Shown here one piece after another: positions 30,555 through 40,246 of a stretch of DNA of 64,000 nucleotides. The stretch is taken from contig JAJQDV010000042.1 in the NCBI GenBank assembly GCA_021202015.1, positions 1 through 64,000 on the forward strand. The letters are read 5' to 3'. The notes beneath the pieces were generated by a model. The model was not told where the DNA came from. It made no database searches and was given only the letters and a program-made list of their open reading frames with translations. Source of the stretch: Clostridiales bacterium. Its GTDB lineage: Bacteria; Bacillota; Clostridia; Lachnospirales; Lachnospiraceae. A program made the position numbers and the translations under genes. Positions within the stretch are counted from its first letter, which is position 1, and every line of letters starts with the position of its first letter.

Positions 30555-31493
30555 ATGGAAGGCCTGACAATAAAAACAAAGGTTGACCGCGTTTCGGTGA
30601 CCTACAAAATGGACAAGGCAGAGCAGATCAACAGAATGGAGATGGATATCATTAAGAAAAAAGAGATTCCGGCTCTGCTGCCTGTACGTTTTAAAAAATC
30701 ATTTTTGGGGACATATCTGAATTTCCTGATTCAGGACATGATGAGTGTAGATCTGTTTTTCAAAAGCGGCATAGATTTCGGCCAGTTTACAGATACAGTT
30801 CAACAGATTTCGGACACGGTTCTTTCCTGTGAAGCGCATGGGATTCGCAGCGGCAATCTCGAGTTATCTCCCAGTCTGATATTCTACGATTATGCTGGCA
30901 AAAATGTCAGGATGCTTTACTGGCCGTTAATTACACTGAAGGATTACGTGGATCTGCAGAATTTTTTCCGGACGCTGGGCGATATTTATATATGCAGTCA
31001 GCGGGATGAATCTTTTTTGAAGCAATATCAGAAGCTGTTTACATCCCGTTCCAGGTTTGTGGTCTCCGCTTTCAGAGAAAGTATTGTTGAATTGAACGCA
31101 CGGTGGAAGGAACTCCAGGGCAGGGATACGTCCTACGGACTCCGAAGATCTTTCGGGGATGCGGATGTCAGTGAACCGACGGTATATATGGGAGGCCCGA
31201 TGATTTATCGTGTGTCCGGCCGGGAAGATATTATCCTGAAAAAATTTCCGTTTACGATCGGCAGGTCTGAGGAATATAGTGACTATGTACTGAAAAACAA
31301 TCATTTTGTCAGCAGAAGGCACGCGACACTGCTCTGCGAAAATGGTACGGTTTATATACAGGATGAGGGATCTTCTAACGGCACTTTTCTGGACGGGGAG
31401 AAGATTCCGGAGCATGTAAAAACAGAGCTGAGACCGGAGAGCAGATTTATAATCGGAAAAGAAGAATTTATATTTTTGCACAGCGGACGGTGA
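30555..31493 (+). CDS. FHA domain protein (DUF6382-like N-terminus), T7SS-associated
   Basis: C-terminal FHA: FTIGRSEEYSDYVLKNNHFVSRRHATLLCENGTVYIQDEGSSNGTFLDG. Confidence 0.88.
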   Translation: MEGLTIKTKVDRVSVTYKMDKAEQINRMEMDIIKKKEIPALLPVRFKKSFLGTYLNFLIQDMMSVDLFFKSGIDFGQFTDTVQQISDTVLSCEAHGIRSGNLELSPSLIFYDYAGKNVRMLYWPLITLKDYVDLQNFFRTLGDIYICSQRDESFLKQYQKLFTSRSRFVVSAFRESIVELNARWKELQGRDTSYGLRRSFGDADVSEPTVYMGGPMIYRVSGREDIILKKFPFTIGRSEEYSDYVLKNNHFVSRRHATLLCENGTVYIQDEGSSNGTFLDGEKIPEHVKTELRPESRFIIGKEEFIFLHSGR

Positions 31494-31519
31494 CACCGGC
31501 TTTCATACGGGAGAGAGTT

Positions 31520-34500
31520 ATGGGATATACGTTACAGATTTATACAGAAGATGTGTACCGGGAGATCAGACTCCCCATGTTGGATAATGCGGACTATGAT
31601 CTGTGTCTGAAATCCGAAGAGTTTCTGCTTCGCGGCAACATCGTGATTCAGATGGAAGTGATGGATGGAATCTGGAGGGTGAAGGATGTTTGCGGAGGCA
31701 GAATCGATGATTCAGACAGATCCTCTGATCACGGCATTCTCTGTCAGGGAGGATTTTTCAAAATATTTGTATATGATGTCCAGATCAGTATCCTGGTATG
31801 GGAAAACGCCTCCGAGATGAAGGCCTGGCCGAAATATCGGGTTGTAAACAGCGGTGAAATGCGGATAGGACGCGGGGAAGAAAACGATATCTGCTGCAGT
31901 TCTCTGCGGATTGTCTCCCAGAAACATGTTATCTTTTCCGTTTCCGGAAACAGGGCATATATTACGGATATCAGTCTGAACGGAACTTATCTGAACGGGT
32001 ACCGCATTCATGAAAAGACGGAACTTCATTTCGGAGATGTCGTCAGTATATTCGGCCTTTCTGTCCTCTGGCTGAGCGGAGTCCTGGCCGTCGGAAGCCT
32101 GGACGGCAACCTGATCATCAATCCGGACTGTTTGAAACAGATCACCGGATTCAGCCGGGAACCGGAGAACAAACTGCCGGAGAAGGCTGTGGAGGCAGAG
32201 ACGATCGTGCATGCCGCGCCCCGCAGCCTTCCGGATATTTATGAGGGAACGGAGAAAATAGAACCGACCCCGGCGAAGCATGAACCGGATACAAAACCGG
32301 CCTGGATGACGGTTCTGCCTTCGTTGACCATGATGATCCCGATGGTGATTGGTTTTTCACTTATGGGGAGCAATATGAAAATGGGTCTGGTGATCGCGGT
32401 CGGTTCGGCGGTCGTCGGATTCACCTGGGCGCTGATCAACCTGCGGTATTCCAGAAAAGAGCAGCGTGAAAAGGAGATGCTTCGCCTGGAGAGATATGAG
32501 GAATATCTCGTGCAGTGTGCGGATCGCATCAGGGAAAAGTTCGAATATAACCGCCAGGCGCAGATTGATCTGTATCCGGACGCGGAAACCTGCAGCCGGT
32601 ATACCGCGGATATGCCTGTTTCCTGGGCGAGAAGCAGCAGACATTCGGATTTCTTATTCATTCGTCTCGGTCTCGGAGACATGCCGTTTCAGGTTAATAT
32701 CCAGATCCCGGAAAAAGGCTTTATGCTGTTCCCGGATGAACTCGCGGAGCGCCCCGGGAAAATAGCGGACAGTTACCGTATCATGCATGAGGTTCCATTG
32801 GGTATCGGACTTGCGGAATATGGGGTGGGCGGGATCCTGAGCGCGGATCGCGGGCGTCGTATGTCCGTCGCAAGGACGATATTGTCACAGATTGCGGCTA
32901 ATTACAGCTATACAGAAGTAAAAATTGCCGCTCTTTTTGATGGAAACGGATCCTGCGCGCAGCAGTGGAACGCGTTGAAATGGCTCCCGCATGTATGGAA
33001 TGAGGAGAGGACCTTTCGCTATATGGCATCGGATCCGGATGAAATCAGCGAAGTGCTTTATGCGTTGCTGCAGAAGCTCCGCGACAGAGAAGAACAGATG
33101 GGTATGATGCTTTCTGGGAAAAAGAAAGTGCTTGTGCCGCATTATGTTCTGTTTGTGGAGTCGTCGGAGATGCTGGAATCTCAGATTATCTGCAAATATT
33201 TGTATGAACAGGGGACATCGCTGGGAATCAGTACGATTTTTGTGACTGACAGCTATAATAAATTACCGGGGGCGTGCAGTTTTATTATCGAAGACAGTCC
33301 GGAGTTTTGCGGCATATACGGGATGGAAGAAGAGGATCGGTTCCGAAAGAAAATAAACTTTGATTCTGTTTCACCGGATCATTTTTCTTCCATGGCGAGA
33401 CGTATGGCGCCCTGGCGTGTCAACGAGGTGGAAAGCAGCCATACCATTCCGTCTTCTCTCACTTTTTTTGAGATGATGGGGGTGCAGAGCCTGCCTGAAC
33501 TGAAAGTGATTGAATGTTGGAAAAAGAACCGTACATATGAGTCCATGCGCGCTTTAGTAGGGCAGAAATCAGGAGGAGCGGGCTGTTATCTGGATATTCA
33601 TGAAAAATTTCATGGTCCGCATGGGCTTGTGGCAGGCACGACCGGTTCCGGAAAGAGTGAAACTCTTCAGACGTATATCCTTTCTCTTGCAGTGAATTTC
33701 AGTCCCCTGGATGTTGGCTTTTTTATCATTGATTTTAAGGGAGGAGGCATGGCGAACCTGTTTTCCAGGCTTCCGCATATGCTCGGACAGATATCCAATC
33801 TTTCCGGGAATCAGGTGCGCCGCGCCATGATATCGATTAAGAGCGAAAACAGCCGAAGACAGAGGATTTTCGGAGAAAGCGGCGTCAATAACATCAATGA
33901 TTATACAAGGCTGGTGAAGAACGGAGAAGCTTCGGAGCCGCTTCCGCATCTGCTGATCGTGATCGATGAGTTTGCGGAGCTGAAACGGGAACATCCGGAT
34001 TTTATGAAAGAATTGATCAGTGTAGCTCAGGTCGGACGAAGTCTGGGCGTTCATCTGATTCTGGCGACACAGAAACCCAGCGGTACGGTAGATGACAATA
34101 TCTGGAGCAATACAAAATTCAAACTTTGTCTCAGAGTGGCCGACAAGCAGGACAGCAATGATATGCTTCACAGGCCGGACGCCGCGTTTCTGACACAGGC
34201 CGGAAGATGTTATCTTCAGGTTGGCAATGATGAAATTTTTGAATTGTTCCAGTCCGGATGGAGCGGCGCGATTTATGATGCGGACTGTGTCTGTCACGAT
34301 TCCGGAGCGATTATGCTTAATCTGCCCGGCAGGGAGGCGGTAATCAGCCGTTCCTTCGGTGTAAATACGGAGGAACGGACGCTGCGGTGGGTGACGGAGG
34401 TTGTAACATGTATTCTCGGAGCGGCGAAGGAGCTGAATATCTCCCTGCCGGATCCGTCTATGGACAGCCATACACAGGGTCAGCTTGTCCGTAAAAGCAT

Positions 34501-36481
34501 CCGGCGGATAAACAGCAGACTGGAGCAGTATACGCCAAATCCGGTCAATAATAAGCGCATAGAAGATCTTCTGGCCATCTGGCCGGAGGAAGGAACGCCG
34601 GAGAACATCGCCGGACAGCTGATTGCATCGGCAAAAGAACGGAATCAGAAGCTGCCGGAGCAGAAGGAGATCCGCCAGCTGGACGCAGTTGTAAATTATC
34701 TGGCGGAGATAGCCGAAAAAAACGGATTTACTCAGCTGCAGCCTCTCTGGATGCCTGTGCTGCCGACGCAGCTGTATCTGGATCAGCTGGAAGGTTATCA
34801 GGAAGGCATCTGTTGCGGAGGGACATGGAAGGCGCATGAGGGACTGAGCGTATCCGCAATGATTGGTCTGGTGGACGCGCCGGAAATGCAGCGCCAGTTT
34901 CCGTTGAACATAGATTTTGTCCAAAACGGGCATCTCGTGATCGTCGGAGGCGTAACCAGCGGGAAAAGTACGGTGATGCAGACCATCATTTTTTCGCTGA
35001 TCCGAAAATATTCCCCGGAGGAGCTCTCTGTCTACGCGATTGATTACAGCAGCCAGATGCTGTGTCCGTTTGAAAAGTCCGCCCATATGGGAGGGATTGT
35101 CCTTGAGGGAGAGGACAACCGGTTAAATAAACTGTTCGGCATGCTGCTGCGACTGCTGAAGGAGAGAAAGCAGGCGATAAAGGGCGGAAGCTTCAGTCAG
35201 TATATCCAGCTGCACGGGCACAGTATGCCGGCGATACTTCTGGCAATCGACGGATACGCTAATTTCCGGGACAAGACCGGCGATGCTTACGAAGCGGCAT
35301 TAATGGAACTGGTTCGGGAGGCGGAAGGTTATGGCATCTATCTGATGATATCCTGCGGAGGTTTCGGCGGGACGGAACTTCAGAATAAGATTGCCGATAA
35401 GATGAGGCAGAGTATGTGCCTGGAACTCTCAGATAAATATAAGTACGGAGAGGTTCTGCATATATCACATTTCGACCTTCTTCCGGAGACGAATGTAAAG
35501 GGAAGAGGACTGGTCAGTCTGGATGACAGTGTGTTCGAATATCAGGCCGCTCTTGCCTGCGCGGCGGAAAATGATTATCAGAGATCAGAGCTTATCGCGG
35601 AAATCTGTGCGGAAATGACTGAACGATGGAACGGCGTCTGCGCGGCAGCGATTCCGGAGATCCCGGCAAAACCCACCTGGGATACGCTGCGGGAGCATCC
35701 GTCATTCCGCAAACAGATACAGTCGGGATCATCTCTGCCCTGCGCCTATGATCAGGAGACAGCGGATGTATATGGCATTTCGCTGAATAAGCTTCTGTGT
35801 TATCTTGTTCTGGGACAGGAACAGACCGGAAAATCAACCTTTCTTCGAAATATTGCCTGTGCGGCAAAGGAGATGGGCGGCGAAGTGTATGTAATCGACT
35901 GCGAGGACGGCCGGGACGCGCTCATTGCGGGGTGTTCCGGCGCAGAGTATGCCTCGAATGCCGCTGAGATGTTTGAGGCGGTTAAGCGGCTCGTCCTGCT
36001 GACGAATGAGAGGGGCGTAAAGCGCAGGGAATTGCAGCAGCGCGGACTTGATGATGAAGAGATTTCTCTTGAAATGAGAAAATCTTTCCCCGCGGTGTTT
36101 TATATCATCTCGAATCTCGCGGATTTCATACAGCGTATATATACCAGACAGGAAGGAATCGGTCTGCTGAATGACAGGATTGAGGTGATTTTTGCAAAGG
36201 GGAAGCTGCTGAATGTCTATTTTTTCGCGGCGCTGGATATCAATGAGATCGGGTTGATCTCCGCGCGGCCCGCATGGCAGAGTTTTATCCGGGATCACAG
36301 GGGCGTCCTGCTTGGCGGCGAGCTGAACAAACAGAATATATTCGCCTATCAGAATATTCGCTATAACGAGCAGGGCAGGCGTATGAAAAACGGGCAGGCC
36401 TACGCCGTGAATCCGGAAAACCCGCAGCAGGTGGATCTGATTACTGTCCCGCAGAACAGAGGGGTAACTGTGAATGATTAA
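31520..36481 (+). CDS. Type VII secretion ATPase EssC-like (FHA + three FtsK/SpoIIIE domains), EssC1
   Basis: N-terminal FHA (MRIGRGEENDICCSS..SQKH..SLNGTYLNG); Walker A motifs GTTGSGKS, GGVTSGKS, GQEQTGKS; DFKGGGM; LILATQKPSGTV. Confidence 0.95.
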   Translation: MGYTLQIYTEDVYREIRLPMLDNADYDLCLKSEEFLLRGNIVIQMEVMDGIWRVKDVCGGRIDDSDRSSDHGILCQGGFFKIFVYDVQISILVWENASEMKAWPKYRVVNSGEMRIGRGEENDICCSSLRIVSQKHVIFSVSGNRAYITDISLNGTYLNGYRIHEKTELHFGDVVSIFGLSVLWLSGVLAVGSLDGNLIINPDCLKQITGFSREPENKLPEKAVEAETIVHAAPRSLPDIYEGTEKIEPTPAKHEPDTKPAWMTVLPSLTMMIPMVIGFSLMGSNMKMGLVIAVGSAVVGFTWALINLRYSRKEQREKEMLRLERYEEYLVQCADRIREKFEYNRQAQIDLYPDAETCSRYTADMPVSWARSSRHSDFLFIRLGLGDMPFQVNIQIPEKGFMLFPDELAERPGKIADSYRIMHEVPLGIGLAEYGVGGILSADRGRRMSVARTILSQIAANYSYTEVKIAALFDGNGSCAQQWNALKWLPHVWNEERTFRYMASDPDEISEVLYALLQKLRDREEQMGMMLSGKKKVLVPHYVLFVESSEMLESQIICKYLYEQGTSLGISTIFVTDSYNKLPGACSFIIEDSPEFCGIYGMEEEDRFRKKINFDSVSPDHFSSMARRMAPWRVNEVESSHTIPSSLTFFEMMGVQSLPELKVIECWKKNRTYESMRALVGQKSGGAGCYLDIHEKFHGPHGLVAGTTGSGKSETLQTYILSLAVNFSPLDVGFFIIDFKGGGMANLFSRLPHMLGQISNLSGNQVRRAMISIKSENSRRQRIFGESGVNNINDYTRLVKNGEASEPLPHLLIVIDEFAELKREHPDFMKELISVAQVGRSLGVHLILATQKPSGTVDDNIWSNTKFKLCLRVADKQDSNDMLHRPDAAFLTQAGRCYLQVGNDEIFELFQSGWSGAIYDADCVCHDSGAIMLNLPGREAVISRSFGVNTEERTLRWVTEVVTCILGAAKELNISLPDPSMDSHTQGQLVRKSIRRINSRLEQYTPNPVNNKRIEDLLAIWPEEGTPENIAGQLIASAKERNQKLPEQKEIRQLDAVVNYLAEIAEKNGFTQLQPLWMPVLPTQLYLDQLEGYQEGICCGGTWKAHEGLSVSAMIGLVDAPEMQRQFPLNIDFVQNGHLVIVGGVTSGKSTVMQTIIFSLIRKYSPEELSVYAIDYSSQMLCPFEKSAHMGGIVLEGEDNRLNKLFGMLLRLLKERKQAIKGGSFSQYIQLHGHSMPAILLAIDGYANFRDKTGDAYEAALMELVREAEGYGIYLMISCGGFGGTELQNKIADKMRQSMCLELSDKYKYGEVLHISHFDLLPETNVKGRGLVSLDDSVFEYQAALACAAENDYQRSELIAEICAEMTERWNGVCAAAIPEIPAKPTWDTLREHPSFRKQIQSGSSLPCAYDQETADVYGISLNKLLCYLVLGQEQTGKSTFLRNIACAAKEMGGEVYVIDCEDGRDALIAGCSGAEYASNAAEMFEAVKRLVLLTNERGVKRRELQQRGLDDEEISLEMRKSFPAVFYIISNLADFIQRIYTRQEGIGLLNDRIEVIFAKGKLLNVYFFAALDINEIGLISARPAWQSFIRDHRGVLLGGELNKQNIFAYQNIRYNEQGRRMKNGQAYAVNPENPQQVDLITVPQNRGVTVND

Positions 36482-37184
36482 GGTTGTGATCTACAGTCCT
36501 TATGGCGCTGAAACTGAAGAACTGCGCAGCGTTTTTGCGGTTTATTCCATTCAGAATGTCTGGGCGGACATTGATGTCAGATCCGCTTCCCGACTGGAGG
36601 AGTGGATGGATATGGCGAAATGCGCGGATATTCTGATCTGTGACGTTTCCCGGGAGGCTGCCATATCGGGATTAAAGGAACTGAAACGAATAAATCCCGC
36701 CGCCGCCATATTGCCGATTGCGGATATGAAAGTCCCTCCCATTCGCTATGTCTGTCCGGAGATTATGCCGATGGCGTTGCTCTGGAGACCGCTGGCAAAA
36801 AAGAATGTGGCCGACAGTATAACGCAGGTTATGGCGGGATTTCAGGGACAGAGGGCTGCGGGGACGGATCTGTTTGAGGTGAGGAACCGAAAAACGAGAC
36901 GTTATATTCCCTATGCGGATATTCTTTATTTTGAGGCAAGGGAGAAAAAACTGTATTTGCGCACGGAGTTTCGGGAAATTCCGTTTCGCGGTACGCTGGG
37001 GGAGTTGACGGAAAGTCTTCCGGAGGATTTTCTGCGCTGCCATAAGAGTTTTCTTGTCAACCGGAGACAGATAACCGCGTTTGACCGGACGGCACAGACG
37101 ATCGAACTGGCGGGGAAGGTATATATCCCTCTGTCCAGAAATTATAAAAAAAGTTTTATGGAGGCGTTTGATGGAAAGACATGA
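36474..37184 (+). CDS. LytTR-domain DNA-binding protein with receiver-like N-terminus
   Basis: C-terminal YIPYADILYFEAREKKLYLRT...RGTLGELTESLPEDFLRCHKSFLVNRRQITAF typical of LytTR. Confidence 0.88.
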   Translation: MIKVVIYSPYGAETEELRSVFAVYSIQNVWADIDVRSASRLEEWMDMAKCADILICDVSREAAISGLKELKRINPAAAILPIADMKVPPIRYVCPEIMPMALLWRPLAKKNVADSITQVMAGFQGQRAAGTDLFEVRNRKTRRYIPYADILYFEAREKKLYLRTEFREIPFRGTLGELTESLPEDFLRCHKSFLVNRRQITAFDRTAQTIELAGKVYIPLSRNYKKSFMEAFDGKT

Positions 37185-37800
37185 TCAGGACAGCCGGCTG
37201 ATGACGGCGGCGGATATAAATCTTTGCGTGGGTCTGATGGGAAGAGCGGGATGGAATGATTTCCCGATTCTGAAGTCGGAACAGTCGCTGGAGCAGCAGA
37301 TGATTGACAGTGTATTGCGTCTGGAAAAAGCCGGGTGTGTTGTCTGGGATCGGGATCGATGGAAGCTGACAGAAGAGATATCCGACATTTTCTCCCGTAT
37401 CGCGTGGCCGCGGATCGTATATCGTTTTCGAAGTCAGAGTTCTCCTCCGAAAACGCTTTACTGTGATGACGGGGGCGCCATACTGTTTGAGCAGGTCTTC
37501 GGGGAGCTTCAGACAGGCCGAATCACCAGGGCAGCGGATGTGGATCCGGAGACGCTGCTGCTGGATTTCGTCCGGGAGGAAGCGCAGGAGGAACCGCTGT
37601 GGGACAGGGACGCACTGCGGCTGCTGTTTCTGGAATCGAAAACAGGAAGACGGTATCCGCGGGCGAAGACGATCCTTTTCATTGAATCTGAGGGAGGCAG
37701 GAAGCGGGAATACGCTTTCTTCTATGAAAATGGGGTTCTGAAAGCGGCGGATGCGGAGGGAAGAGTGTGTGATTATTCCCGGGAGAGTATTTTTGATTGA
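37171..37800 (+). CDS. Uncharacterised T7SS-associated protein, possibly EspG-like
   Basis: 209 aa; ATG 37171 overlaps upstream gene; pattern LEKAGCVVWDRDRWKLTEEISDIFSRIAWPRIVYRFRS is loosely reminiscent of EspG N-termini. Confidence 0.55.
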   Translation: MERHDQDSRLMTAADINLCVGLMGRAGWNDFPILKSEQSLEQQMIDSVLRLEKAGCVVWDRDRWKLTEEISDIFSRIAWPRIVYRFRSQSSPPKTLYCDDGGAILFEQVFGELQTGRITRAADVDPETLLLDFVREEAQEEPLWDRDALRLLFLESKTGRRYPRAKTILFIESEGGRKREYAFFYENGVLKAADAEGRVCDYSRESIFD

Positions 37801-37819
37801 GAGGAAGCGGAGCGCAGAT

Positions 37820-38068
37820 ATGATTTTGGTGGAAGTATATTTTAATTTATTTCATCGGACCTATGATTTTAAAGTAGATGAGACGGCGCCGGTCGGGGAT
37901 ATCATCGGACAGATGATCCATGTGATCGCTCAGAAAGAGAGGATTCCCGTGGGACGTGAACCGGGATTCTTTATGCTGGGAAGCCTCGAGCAGAAAAAGC
38001 TGTTTCATCCGACCACGACGCTTTCCGAAAACGGAGTTCGGTCAGGAATGTCACTTTTTCTGGCCTGA
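37820..38068 (+). CDS. YukD/EsaB-like ubiquitin-fold protein
   Basis: MILVEVYFNLFHRTYDFKVDETAPVGDIIGQMIHVIAQK...LFHPTTTLSENGVRSGMSLFLA: ubiquitin-like pattern within T7SS locus. Confidence 0.8.
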   Translation: MILVEVYFNLFHRTYDFKVDETAPVGDIIGQMIHVIAQKERIPVGREPGFFMLGSLEQKKLFHPTTTLSENGVRSGMSLFLA

Positions 38069-38194
38069 CGGTTGCAGGTTGTCGCTATTTGGTGTCCTGT
38101 CATCGCTTTTGCGCCCTGTTTGAGGAGCGGGATGATAGGATGACGTTGTCAGGAAGAACAGTGAGAAAAGAACAGGATAGAGAGGTATCCGGAT

Positions 38195-38760
38195 ATGCTG
38201 AAGGTTAACACAGAGGAATTAAATCAGACAGCCGAACAGCTCACAGTGATGAGACGGCAGATAGAGGATGTATACACCAGGATGTCAGCTGCCAGAAATA
38301 ATCTGAGCGTTTCCATCAAATTCGGCGATGCGGATGCCGGGATGCGTTGTATGCTGACTCTGGACAGGCAAAGTCAGACGGTGGCGGAAGGATCCGCTGT
38401 TCTGAATCTTCTGATACAGGCGGCAGAAAATGCAGCTGCGGAATATCAGAGCTGTGAGAACGAGGCCGCTCAGCTTCGAGGCTCCTCGGAGACGGAGGAG
38501 GCTTGCGCCCGGGAAACGGCCGCAGATGAAGATGGAGCGGATCGTGAGTATGAGGATCTGGTTGAGCAGTTAAAAATAATCTTACCCAGACCGTCCACCG
38601 GGCTGATACTTATGCCCCGGATCTTCCATCGGATAATCTGGAAACCGATATTCGTTATTTATATCGTACGTCCGGAGTTCTTTTACCCGGTGAAACGTGT
38701 GGATACGGTTATTTCCGGCCTGGCTACGACATTGCTGAAACGGTAGACGTCAGTTTTTAA
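38195..38760 (+). CDS. WXG100/LXG-like N-terminal domain protein with probable frameshift (0-frame ends 38746; -1 frame ends 38760)
   Basis: MLKVNTEELNQTAEQLTVMRRQIEDVYTRMSAARNNLSVSIKFGDA..; after about 38575 the -1 frame gives NNLTQTVHRADTYAPDLPSDNLETDIRYLYRTSGVLLPGETCGYGYFRPGYDIAETVDVSF*. Confidence 0.55.
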
Positions 38761-38811
38761 GAAAGCGCCGGGAACCGGCCGGTTCCCGGACACGGAGAAA
38801 GGAGGATTACA

Positions 38812-39108
38812 GTGCAATTTGAGGTTGATACCGGGCAGGTTTCCCAGACCGTGTCGAAGCTGGAATCGGAAGTGTCGACGATCCGGGAGCAATATACAGG
38901 ATTATATCAGGAACTGCAGACGCTGGATGCCATGTGGACGGGATCCGCGCATGACGCTTTTGTGGCGGCGTACAGCAGGGATATGGAGATGATGGAATCG
39001 CTGGCGCAGACGATCGGGGAGATTGTTGAAAATATAGGGACCGCGCGGCAGAAATACGACAGTACGGAGCAGTCCGTCCGGTCATCCATCAATAAAATTT
39101 CGATTTAA
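38812..39108 (+). CDS. WXG100 family protein 1
   Basis: 98 aa, LDAMWTGSAHDAFVAAY; helical hairpin pattern. Confidence 0.93.
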   Translation: MQFEVDTGQVSQTVSKLESEVSTIREQYTGLYQELQTLDAMWTGSAHDAFVAAYSRDMEMMESLAQTIGEIVENIGTARQKYDSTEQSVRSSINKISI

Positions 39109-39125
39109 GAAGGAGGGACGAGCGG

Positions 39126-39443
39126 ATGGCGCTGGAAGGAACACTGAAGGTTACACCTGAAGAACTGAAAACCCAGTCCGGGAAGGTGCGGACCCGGATA
39201 CAGAACCTGGAGTCCTCGTTTGAGACCATGAGAACACTGATCTCGGGGACGGCGGCATACTGGACAGGAAGTGCCGCGGAAGCCCACAGGGAAGATTATG
39301 AGAGCAAAAAAGGGACGATTGAGGAAATGATAAACCGTTATACGGAACATGTCAGGGATCTGGAGACGATGGCCGGGGTTTATCAGGAGGCGGAAGCACA
39401 GGCCGTAAACCTTGCGGACGAGCTTCCGGCCAGCAGCCTGTAG
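39126..39443 (+). CDS. WXG100 family protein 2
   Basis: 105 aa, AAYWTGSAAEAHREDY. Confidence 0.93.
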   Translation: MALEGTLKVTPEELKTQSGKVRTRIQNLESSFETMRTLISGTAAYWTGSAAEAHREDYESKKGTIEEMINRYTEHVRDLETMAGVYQEAEAQAVNLADELPASSL

Positions 39444-39452
39444 GAGGTGTCT

Positions 39453-39770
39453 ATGAGTACAAAAACCGCACAGACAATACAGATTGAATTTCAGCAGGTC
39501 ATGAGACAGGTCAGTGAGCTGAAATCCTGTGTCAACGACCTGAACGCCCTGGCAGACAGGCTGGACAGTCTGGCCGGCTCTCTCGGAAGCGGGTGGCAGG
39601 GGGAGAGCGCGGAGCTCTACATCAGCAAGTGTTCACAGCTGCGCGCAAAGATCAAAAGCAACGCGAATAGTCTGAACAGCACTGCAGAGACGATCAGCCG
39701 CATGGCACAGGCGTACCGTTCGGCGGAGCTAAAGGCTCTGGAACTGGCTCAGGTCAGAACATCCGGTTAA
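39453..39770 (+). CDS. WXG100 family protein 3
   Basis: GSGWQGESAELYISKC; AGGAGG before ATG. Confidence 0.9.
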   Translation: MSTKTAQTIQIEFQQVMRQVSELKSCVNDLNALADRLDSLAGSLGSGWQGESAELYISKCSQLRAKIKSNANSLNSTAETISRMAQAYRSAELKALELAQVRTSG

Positions 39771-39869
39771 TTGCATTGGAGACAATGTGGTTTTATAAAT
39801 AAAAAAGTAACTGCGGTGATAAGAAACAGTTACAGACAAACAATTACAATTTTAAGGAGGAACAAAATT

Positions 39870-40169
39870 ATGGCAACGTTTCAGGTGACAGCATCGGAGA
39901 TGCAGAGCACGATCACGCAGCTTCAGAGTGACAATCAGGAGTTTCTGTCCCGTGTGCAGGAACTCAGCGAGCAGCAGCAGGAGCTGGCGGCAATGTGGAC
40001 CGGCGACGCGAACACGGCGTTTAATAATGCGTTTAATACGGACGCTGCGAAATGGACGGAGTTCTATAACCTGATCAATCAGTATATTGAGGCGCTGAAT
40101 TCTATCCTGGGTATCTATACGAACGCGGAATCTGCGAATACGGACACCGCTGTAAATCGTACCTATTAA
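39870..40169 (+). CDS. WXG100 family protein 4 (EsxA-like)
   Basis: MATFQVTASEMQSTITQLQ...ELAAMWTGDANTAFNNAF; AAGGAGG RBS. Confidence 0.94.
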   Translation: MATFQVTASEMQSTITQLQSDNQEFLSRVQELSEQQQELAAMWTGDANTAFNNAFNTDAAKWTEFYNLINQYIEALNSILGIYTNAESANTDTAVNRTY

Positions 40170-40246
40170 AGAAAGCAGACAGGCGAAGCAGCCGTTGATA
40201 TACGGCGGATAAAGCATTAAAAAGCAAAGAAAAGGAGATATTTATC

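Noticed and set aside
33569-35086. 505-aa reverse-strand ORF opposite EssC1
   Set aside because: Antisense shadow of a strongly supported EssC coding sequence; composition (His/Arg/Leu-rich) not protein-like and no family resemblance.
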